Source: Vulcanimicrobiota bacterium (GTDB lineage Bacteria > Vulcanimicrobiota > Vulcanimicrobiia > Vulcanimicrobiales > Vulcanimicrobiaceae). Taken from it: 13,443 nucleotides of DNA. Of this stretch, positions 5,525 to 12,157 are shown in pieces. The translations under genes were made by a program, and so were the position numbers. The DNA lies in the NCBI GenBank assembly GCA_013043945.1, contig JABEUW010000260.1, positions 1 through 13,443 on the forward strand, written 5' to 3'. Position 1 is the first letter of the stretch; each line of letters starts with the position of its first letter. The notes under the pieces are model-generated. The model was not told the DNA's origin. It saw only the letters and a list, made by a program, of their open reading frames with translations, and did no database searches.

Positions 5525-8088
5525 TGAGATTCGCACAGCGTATCGAGGATGCCCATCGCGCCTTTGCCTTGCCGGGGGCACGCGATCGATACGGCCCCGA
5601 TAAAACCGTCGAAGTCGAAGAGATCGTTCTCACCCTCGAACCACGTTTCACCGAGCGGGTGCTCGACGGCGTCTGCACGACGCGATTGCGTGCGCTCGAC
5701 GAACCCGTCGAACGGTTGGCCTTCGATGCCGTCGATTTAGCGGTCTCATCGGTGACGCGCGACGGGCAGCCACAGCGGTATGTCGCGCGCGACGGCCAAT
5801 TAGAGATCACCTTCGAGCCGGAGCTCCGTGCCGGCGAACGTTGCGAAGTGAGCGTCGTCTATCGTGCGTCGCATCCGCGGGCAGGTCTTTTTTTTATTGC
5901 TCCGAGCGCCGCGTATCCGCAGAAAGTCGCTCACTGTTGGACCCAGAGCCAGGACGAAAATGCGCGGTACTGGTTCCCTTGCCTCGACTACCCCCATTCC
6001 AAGCAGCCAACCGAAACGACGATCGTCGTCGAGAAGGGGCTCTTCGCACTCGCGAACGGCGCTTTGGTCGAGCGACGCGATGATGGCGACAAGAGCCTCT
6101 TTCGCTATCGTCAAGAGATCAAACATAGTACCTACCTGATGACGATGGTGGCGGGGCCGTTCGAAGAGATCGATCTCGGCACCGCCGGTGTGGGCAAGGT
6201 TCCGGTCTGGCTCTATGCGTTGCCGGGGCGCGCCGCCGACGCACGACGTGCGTTCGGAAAGACGCCGGCGATGATCGATCTTTTCGAAGAACGCATTGGA
6301 ACGCCGTATCCGTACGCCCGATATTCGCAGATCGCCGTAAGCGACTTTATTTTCGGCGGCATGGAGAATACTTCGGCGACGACGCAGACCGATCGCGTCC
6401 TTCACGACGAACGCGCCGCAATCGATTACTCTGCCGATTTTCTCGCCGCGCACGAACTCGCACACCAGTGGTTCGGGGATTTGCTGACCTGCCGAGATTG
6501 GGCACACGCCTGGTTGAATGAAGGCTTCGCTACCTTTTTTGAAGGCGTGTGGTTCGAACGCGATCTTGGGTACGATGAATATCTCTACCATCATCTCGGG
6601 TGCCTGACGCGCTATCTCGAAGAAGATGCGACGCGCTATCGTCGTCCGATCGTCTGCAATCGTTTTCGCGATCCGATCGAACTTTTCGATCGTCATCTCT
6701 ACGAAAAGGGCGCCGCCGTCCTGCACCTGTTGCGCCGCGATCTCGGAGAGGCACGTTTCTGGCGCTCGATCCGTCACTACGTCGCGCAGAACGCGCAGCG
6801 CAACGTAGAAACCATCGACCTCGTGCGTGCGATCGAAGAGAGTACCGGGCGCAATATGCGCGGCTTCTTCGATCGCTGGGTGATGAAAGCGGGGCACCCC
6901 GAACTGAAGATTGCCGCAAGTTGGGATGCGAAGCGTTCTGCGTTGACGGTCGCGATCGACCAAGAACAGACGATCGACGACGATCGCCCGCCCTTCCCGT
7001 TCGATGTGCTCGTCGGCATCTGCGATGAAAAACCGGCAACCCTCCGTCGAGATGCCGGAGAGGAACCGATCCCCGGCGAGCGGCGTCTCACCTTGCGCGT
7101 GGAACGTCAGAACGAACGTTTTGTGATTCCCTGCGAACGCGAGCCGCAGCTGATTCGTATCGATCCGGGAGCGGGCATACTCGGGCGCGTTCGTTTTGCC
7201 GTAGGGGCGAGTGCGGCGGCGAGCGTTCTCGCAAGCGATCCCGATCCAATCGCGCGCATCCGTGCTGCCGACGAGCTCGTACGCGATGAAAGCGCCGCCG
7301 CACGGAGGGCGCTCGCCGAGGCATTCGATCGAGAGCCGTTCTGGGGCGTGCTCGCCGAGGCGTCGCGCATGTTAGGAGCGAGTCGGGCTCCGTGGGCGCG
7401 AGATATCTTGCTCGCAGCGCTCGCGCACGATCATCCGAAGGTGCGCCGCGCGGTCGCCGAGGCGTTGGGGACCTGGCGCGAATCTACCGTCGCCGATGCC
7501 TTGATCGCTCGTGCGCGGGAGGACGAATCCTATTTCGTCTGCGGAGCCGCGGCCCACGCGCTCGGGAAAACGCGCGATTCGCGCGCGCTCGATCTCTTGG
7601 TGGCGCTGAGCGAGCGGCGTAGTTGGAACGGCACTATCGAAGCGGGTGCGATACGTGGGCTCGCCGAGCTCGCCGACGAGCGTGCGTTTGCTCCCATCCT
7701 TGCCGCGAGCCTCCCCGGGCACGATGAAGGCTTGCGGCGTGCGGCGGTCGCAGCGCTGGGTCGAGTCGGAGAACTCGTCGAGTCGAAGCGAGGCGCCGCC
7801 ATCGATGCGTTGACGGCGTTGCTCGACGAGGAAGCCTTTTTGGTGCAACTCGCCGCGATCTCCGCGCTCGAGGGACTCGGCGATGCTCGAGCACTCGGCG
7901 GGCTCGACCGTCTAGCACGGAGCGCACACGACGGGCGTGCGCGCCGCGATGCCGCCGAGGCGGCGATGGCGATTCGCGAAGCGCTACGCGTCCCGAGCCA
8001 GGTGGTCCATTTACGCGAAGATATCGACCGGTTGCGTGAAGAGCAGAAAAAGATCGCCGAGCGAATCGCGGCCCTCGAGACTCCGTAA
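5524..8088 (+). CDS. M1-family zinc aminopeptidase with C-terminal HEAT repeats
   Basis: An 854-residue peptidase that removes N-terminal residues from peptides; with no signal peptide it is probably cytosolic. The start ATG shares one base with the SDR stop (TAATG). The N-terminal beta domain spans about 1-200. The substrate-anchoring exopeptidase motif is GGMEN (278-282). The zinc site is HELAH (310-314) followed by Glu333 in 'WLNEGFA', giving HExxH-x18-E. The expected transition-state Tyr is Tyr393 in 'HLYEKGAAVLHLLR'. All catalytic elements are intact. After the beta-sandwich (about 455-560) comes a helical region (about 560-820) of HEAT/PBS-lyase-type repeats (for example KVRRAVAEALG and LRRAAVAALGRVG). 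It ends in a charged coiled coil (about 829-852). Classical PepN has a different helical C-domain, so pepN is not assigned. A run of eight T lies inside the gene at 5888-5895. Confidence 0.94.
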   Translation: MRFAQRIEDAHRAFALPGARDRYGPDKTVEVEEIVLTLEPRFTERVLDGVCTTRLRALDEPVERLAFDAVDLAVSSVTRDGQPQRYVARDGQLEITFEPELRAGERCEVSVVYRASHPRAGLFFIAPSAAYPQKVAHCWTQSQDENARYWFPCLDYPHSKQPTETTIVVEKGLFALANGALVERRDDGDKSLFRYRQEIKHSTYLMTMVAGPFEEIDLGTAGVGKVPVWLYALPGRAADARRAFGKTPAMIDLFEERIGTPYPYARYSQIAVSDFIFGGMENTSATTQTDRVLHDERAAIDYSADFLAAHELAHQWFGDLLTCRDWAHAWLNEGFATFFEGVWFERDLGYDEYLYHHLGCLTRYLEEDATRYRRPIVCNRFRDPIELFDRHLYEKGAAVLHLLRRDLGEARFWRSIRHYVAQNAQRNVETIDLVRAIEESTGRNMRGFFDRWVMKAGHPELKIAASWDAKRSALTVAIDQEQTIDDDRPPFPFDVLVGICDEKPATLRRDAGEEPIPGERRLTLRVERQNERFVIPCEREPQLIRIDPGAGILGRVRFAVGASAAASVLASDPDPIARIRAADELVRDESAAARRALAEAFDREPFWGVLAEASRMLGASRAPWARDILLAALAHDHPKVRRAVAEALGTWRESTVADALIARAREDESYFVCGAAAHALGKTRDSRALDLLVALSERRSWNGTIEAGAIRGLAELADERAFAPILAASLPGHDEGLRRAAVAALGRVGELVESKRGAAIDALTALLDEEAFLVQLAAISALEGLGDARALGGLDRLARSAHDGRARRDAAEAAMAIREALRVPSQVVHLREDIDRLREEQKKIAERIAALETP

Positions 8089-9385
8089 GCGCATAGCGAT
8101 CGTCGCCACGCTGCTCTTCGCGGCGTATGCCTCGATCGTTATCGCTTTCGGAGCGCACCGAGAGCGCGCGACGCCGTTGGCTGCACCTCTTGATGTTGCG
8201 AGAGCGACGCCTATACCGGTGCGTCCTCCCGCACGTTACGTTCCGTGGAGCAGGCGAGCGCGCAACGCCATTGCAGGGAAGATTGCGAAGCTCTTTGCGC
8301 CATCGCTGCAGGGGGCTCATCGTTTCAGTTTGCTCGTGCTCGACGAGCGCGGCAACGTGCTCTTCGCCGATCGATCGACTCGCACGGCCGCCCCGGCATC
8401 GGCACAGAAGATTATCGTCGCAGAGACGGCGTTGCGCGTGCTCGGCCCCAATTTTCGCTTTCCGACGCTGCTCGTCGCGCGCGCACCCTATCGAAGCACC
8501 CATCGCATCGGGACGCTCTGGGTGGTCGGCTCGGGCGATCCAAGTTTGCGCACGCGTGACCTGCAAGCCGCGGCGCGCTCCCTTCGTGCGTCGGGGATTC
8601 GATCCGTCGTGCGTATCGCCATCGATCCCAGCGCGAGCCTCGGCGCGGAGATCAACCCTCACTGGAATCCCGAAGATGACGGCGCCCCCTATCAGGCGCC
8701 GACCTCCGCGCTCTCCCTCGACGGGAATCTCGTCGACGCGGTTCCGGTAACCGATCCCAATCGTCATGCCGCCGCCGTACTCCGCGGCGCGCTCGTCCGC
8801 GCCGGGATTGCGGTCGGGCCGGAGATCGCTATCGAACCCGCGCCGCTCACCGCTGCAATTTGGTGGAACCACCGTTCGGCGACGCTGCGGGATCTCGAAC
8901 GACATATGTTGGTGCAATCCGATAACCACTACGCAGAGCAATTGCTCCGCGCGGTTGCGCTGCGCGTCTACGGGCGAGCGAGCGTTGCCGACGGCGTCCG
9001 CGCCGAGCGAGCGATGCTGCGCCGCATGCACGTGCCGACACCGGGTATCGAACTGCTCGACGGCTCGGGGCTCAGTCATGGGAATCGCGTGGCGGCGATG
9101 ACCCTGGCGACCGTGCTGCTCCGTACGCGCGGGAGCGGGGCATACGATATGGATCCGTTACTCGCGCGCGCCGATCTCGACGGCACGCTCCAGGGTATCG
9201 ATTTCGGCCCCGCCGACGGGCGCGTCCGCGCGAAAACCGGTCATCTCGACGATGCTTCTTCGTTGGAAGGATACGTGCGGACGCGTCGGCATGGAGAGGT
9301 CATCTTCGCATTTTTGGTAAACGGCTCGCCGGGTGACCCGGATAGATCGATGCGCCGCAGCGTTGAAGCGCTCTCGTTGATGTAA
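8036..9385 (+). CDS. dacB: D-alanyl-D-alanine carboxypeptidase/endopeptidase (PBP4 family, peptidase S13)
   Basis: Periplasmic peptidoglycan-trimming serine peptidase. From the chosen GTG start the protein has 449 residues, slightly shorter than E. coli PBP4. A basic N-terminus (KSRKR, RLRKR) precedes a hydrophobic signal/anchor at about 20-39, and then a Pro/Arg-rich linker. The three penicillin-binding motifs are present: SxxK as Ser122-Ala-Gln-Lys125, SxN as Ser295-Asp-Asn297, and KTG as Lys400-Thr-Gly402. The 173-residue spacing between the first two leaves room for the inserted domains typical of class C. The start is uncertain: GTG 8036 lies 53 nt inside the aminopeptidase gene without a clear Shine-Dalgarno, and no standard start codon occurs between it and the anchor. 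GTG 7937 and ATG 7949 are longer alternatives. The family call is firm. Confidence 0.92.
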   Translation: MKSRKRSPSESRPSRLRKRIAIVATLLFAAYASIVIAFGAHRERATPLAAPLDVARATPIPVRPPARYVPWSRRARNAIAGKIAKLFAPSLQGAHRFSLLVLDERGNVLFADRSTRTAAPASAQKIIVAETALRVLGPNFRFPTLLVARAPYRSTHRIGTLWVVGSGDPSLRTRDLQAAARSLRASGIRSVVRIAIDPSASLGAEINPHWNPEDDGAPYQAPTSALSLDGNLVDAVPVTDPNRHAAAVLRGALVRAGIAVGPEIAIEPAPLTAAIWWNHRSATLRDLERHMLVQSDNHYAEQLLRAVALRVYGRASVADGVRAERAMLRRMHVPTPGIELLDGSGLSHGNRVAAMTLATVLLRTRGSGAYDMDPLLARADLDGTLQGIDFGPADGRVRAKTGHLDDASSLEGYVRTRRHGEVIFAFLVNGSPGDPDRSMRRSVEALSLM

Positions 9386-9392
9386 ATACAGA

Positions 9393-10814
9393 GTGGCAAA
9401 CGATCCTCTCAGCGCGCATAGCGCACAACGAATTCTCGACCGCGCACTTCGCGACGGCGGCTTCTACGCCGATATTTTTTGCGAACGCCGATCGAGCGTT
9501 CAAATGCGTCTACAAGAAGGGGCGATTCACGAAGCCGGGCTCTCGGAGAATCTCGGTGCCGGCGTTCGCGTCGTCGTCGGTGAGTCGGCCGGCTACGCCT
9601 ATACCGAAGAGCTTAGCGAAGAGCGGTTGCTGGAGGCGGCGGCGCGCGCCGCGGCGATCGCGCGATTGACCGCCGAAGGTTCCTCGCACGCCGATCGCTT
9701 GGAACCGCTCGAACGCTCCCGCGATGCACTCTACGATCGCACCCGGACGGAGAACGCTGCGCCCGCCCACCTGGCCGCACTTTTGGAGCGCGCCGAGATC
9801 GCCGCACGCGCGGGCGACGCGCGCATCGTCGGGGTCAACGCGCACGTCGTCGACGAATTGCAGGAGCTCTGGATCGCGCGCAGCGACGGGTCGTTTCGCT
9901 TCGACCGCCGCCCGATGGTGACGCTCGGCGTGCAGTGCATCGCACGCACCGGGCAGGAGCGCGGTACCGGCTATTGCGCCGACGGCGGCCGAACCTCTAT
10001 CGCTTTTTTTGAATCGACGACGCCGGAGGAACTCGCTCGTGAATCCGCGCGAATCGCTGTCGTAAATCTCGAAGCACGCCCCGCTCCCGCCGGTGAATTT
10101 GAAACGTTGCTCGGTGCGGGGGGCGGAGGCGTTTTGCTGCACGAAGCGGTCGGGCACGGTTTGGAGGGCGATTTCAATCGCCGAGGGGTCTCGCTTTATA
10201 GCGGCCGGATCGGCGAACGGGTCGCGAGCGACTCCGTGACGATTTACGACGACGGCGATATCCCCGAAGAGCGCGGCAGCGCGTCGTTCGACGACGAAGG
10301 CACGCCGTGCGGACATACGGTGTTGGTGGAACGGGGTATTTTGCGGGGCTACATGCACGACGAACTCAACGCACGTTTGATGGGGATGCGTTCGACGGGG
10401 AACGGCAGGCGACAATCATTTCGGCACCTGCCGCAGCCGCGAATGTGCAATACGTATATGCCGCCCGGCAACGCAAATCTCGATGAGATGATCGCTTCGA
10501 TCGATCGCGGTATCTATGCAAAATCATTTGCCGGCGGACAGGTGGATATCGGGAAAGGTGATTTTGTGTTCATGATCGCGGAGGGATACCTTATCGAACG
10601 CGGACGCCTCGGCGCGGCGGTGAAAAATGCGACGATCGTCGGCAACGGTCCCGATGCGATGACGAAAGTCACGGCGGTGGGAAACGACGCACGCCTCGCG
10701 CGCCGGCATTACACCTGCGGAAAAGGCGGACAGTACGTTCCCGTCGGCGTCGGCATGCCGTCGCTGAAAATATCGGCGATGAGTCTCGGGGGCACCGATA
10801 GTGCGCGAGGATGA
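9393..10814 (+). CDS. tldD: TldD, metalloprotease subunit of TldD/TldE
   Basis: The active subunit of the TldD/TldE heterodimer, a cytosolic zinc protease that cleaves small or unfolded peptides threaded into an internal chamber. In E. coli it matures microcin B17 and degrades the antitoxin CcdA. The protein has 473 residues, close to E. coli TldD (about 481). The zinc motif HExxxH is intact (His250-Glu-Ala-Val-Gly-His255, in LLHEAVGHGLEGDFNRRG). The third ligand, a Cys near the C-terminus, is Cys442 in HYTCGKGGQ. The conserved end 'VPVGVGMPSLKI' is also present. The GTG start lies 7 nt after the dacB stop and has no obvious Shine-Dalgarno. The gene overlaps its partner tldE by 14 nt, as expected for equimolar production. 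Identification is firm; the natural substrate here is unknown. Confidence 0.96.
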   Translation: MANDPLSAHSAQRILDRALRDGGFYADIFCERRSSVQMRLQEGAIHEAGLSENLGAGVRVVVGESAGYAYTEELSEERLLEAAARAAAIARLTAEGSSHADRLEPLERSRDALYDRTRTENAAPAHLAALLERAEIAARAGDARIVGVNAHVVDELQELWIARSDGSFRFDRRPMVTLGVQCIARTGQERGTGYCADGGRTSIAFFESTTPEELARESARIAVVNLEARPAPAGEFETLLGAGGGGVLLHEAVGHGLEGDFNRRGVSLYSGRIGERVASDSVTIYDDGDIPEERGSASFDDEGTPCGHTVLVERGILRGYMHDELNARLMGMRSTGNGRRQSFRHLPQPRMCNTYMPPGNANLDEMIASIDRGIYAKSFAGGQVDIGKGDFVFMIAEGYLIERGRLGAAVKNATIVGNGPDAMTKVTAVGNDARLARRHYTCGKGGQYVPVGVGMPSLKISAMSLGGTDSARG

Positions 10815-12144
10815 AGCGCGAAATCGCGCCGAACGAGCGGTGGAGATCGCGATGGCAGCAGGTGCGAGCGATGCCGAGGCCCGCATCGTCGTAGCACGCC
10901 GTTTTAGCGCGCAAGCACGTGGGGAACGCATTACCAAACTCGACGTCTCCGACGGGCGCAGCCTTTCGATGCGGCTCTTCCTCGGTGGTCGCAAAGCGAC
11001 GCTGACCGGAACGCACTGGAGCGACGAGGAGATTCGCTCGGGCGTCACGTCGGCGCTCGAGCAGGCGCGATATATCGGGGTCGACGCGATTGCCGGTCTT
11101 CCCGACTCCTGCGCGCTGCCCGATCTCGACCTCGATCTCTACGACACGGCGGTCGAAAAGCGCACCGATGAAGCGCGGTTGGAGGACGCACGTTGCCTCG
11201 AACGATCGATACGCGCTTCCGACCCGCGTATCGACAACAGTAATGGTTCGAATTACCAAGACGCATGCGTCACGATGGCCCTCGCCAATTCACGCGGGCT
11301 GCTCGGAAGTTATCGCGGTACGCAACTCGCCATCTCCACATCACCGGTCGCGAGCGAGGGCGCGTACAAGCGTACTGCACACTACGGGAACGCTTCACGC
11401 TTCCTCTCTCGGCTCGACGCTCCCGAAAGGGTCGCCCGCGAGGCGGTTCGGCGAACGGTCGTTTTCTGCGGTGCTACGAAGCCGCCAACGCAGTCGACGG
11501 CGATCCTCTTCGACCGCGAGGTTGCCGCAGCGGTGCTCGACGATCTTTTTGCAGCATGCAATGCGGCAAATGTCGCAGTCGGCAACTCCTGGCTCGCAGA
11601 TCGAATTGGGGAGCGGATCGGCAGCGAACTGCTCGATATCGTCGACGACGGCACGATTCCCGGAGCGTTAGGCTCCTCACCTTTCGATGCTGAAGGGGTG
11701 CCGTCGCAGCGCACCACGGTTTTCGAGCGCGGAGTACTACGCTCGTTTCTTTTCGATACGTACTACGCGCGGCGATTGGGTGCTCGAAGCACCGGCAACG
11801 CATCTGGTGGAGGAGTTGGGCCTAATACCTTCTTTCTCGCGCCCGGAAAGCGTACGCCCGAGGAGTTGATCGCGGCGACGACGCGAGGCATCCTCGTTTT
11901 GGAGACGATCGGGTTTGCGACCGAGCACGCCTCGGGTCTCTATAGCCGGGGCGCACGCGGAATTGCGATACGCGATGGTGAATTAGCCGAATCTATCGAA
12001 GAATTCACGATTGCAGCTCCGTTCCCCGAGATACTGGCAGGCATCGACGCCGTCGCAAACGATCTCATATTCGACGGGTCGATGGCCTCCCCGAGCTTCC
12101 GGGTCGCGGAGATGCAAGTAAGCGGATCTCCATCCGCACCTTAG
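10801..12144 (+). CDS. tldE: TldE/PmbA, non-catalytic partner of TldD
   Basis: A 447-residue paralogue of TldD and the size of E. coli PmbA (450). It lacks the HExxxH motif, as family members do, and is expected to form the heterodimer that builds the proteolytic chamber. Recognisable family segments are 'DDGTIPGALGSSPFDAEGVP', 'RTTVFERGVLRSFLFDTYYA' and 'RSTGNASGG' in the C-terminal half. The N-terminal half carries the usual 'GASDAEARIV' segment. The GTG start at 10801 is inside the end of tldD (14-nt overlap); an ATG at 10811 is in another frame. In E. coli the two genes are far apart; many other bacteria have them adjacent, as here. Confidence 0.95.
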   Translation: MREDEARNRAERAVEIAMAAGASDAEARIVVARRFSAQARGERITKLDVSDGRSLSMRLFLGGRKATLTGTHWSDEEIRSGVTSALEQARYIGVDAIAGLPDSCALPDLDLDLYDTAVEKRTDEARLEDARCLERSIRASDPRIDNSNGSNYQDACVTMALANSRGLLGSYRGTQLAISTSPVASEGAYKRTAHYGNASRFLSRLDAPERVAREAVRRTVVFCGATKPPTQSTAILFDREVAAAVLDDLFAACNAANVAVGNSWLADRIGERIGSELLDIVDDGTIPGALGSSPFDAEGVPSQRTTVFERGVLRSFLFDTYYARRLGARSTGNASGGGVGPNTFFLAPGKRTPEELIAATTRGILVLETIGFATEHASGLYSRGARGIAIRDGELAESIEEFTIAAPFPEILAGIDAVANDLIFDGSMASPSFRVAEMQVSGSPSAP

Positions 12145-12148
12145 GAGG
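12143..12148 (+). promoter_or_regulatory. Shine-Dalgarno for the malic enzyme
   Basis: A perfect AGGAGG overlaps the tldE stop codon (TAG 12142-12144) and ends 9 nt before the GTG at 12158. It fixes the start of the malic enzyme and suggests that this gene is translated more strongly than its coupled upstream neighbours. Confidence 0.8.
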
Positions 12149-12157
12149 ATCGTAGTC

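Noticed and set aside
4631..5581. Antisense open frame of 316 codons opposite the SDR gene
   Set aside because: Arg/Ala/Ser-rich shadow of a clear SDR coding frame.
6451..6522. Asp instead of the common Asn after the M1 zinc motif (HQWFGD)
   Set aside because: Asp at this position is frequent in M1 peptidases, and all catalytic residues are present.
5800..6963. Antisense open frame of 387 codons opposite the M1 gene
   Set aside because: The sense strand encodes the M1 catalytic core; the antisense product shows no motif and arises from codon bias.
7634..9079. Long antisense open frame on the - strand (481 codons)
   Set aside because: It lies opposite the aminopeptidase and dacB genes, both with intact catalytic motifs, and its product is Arg-rich without a recognisable domain; long antisense frames are common in high-GC DNA.
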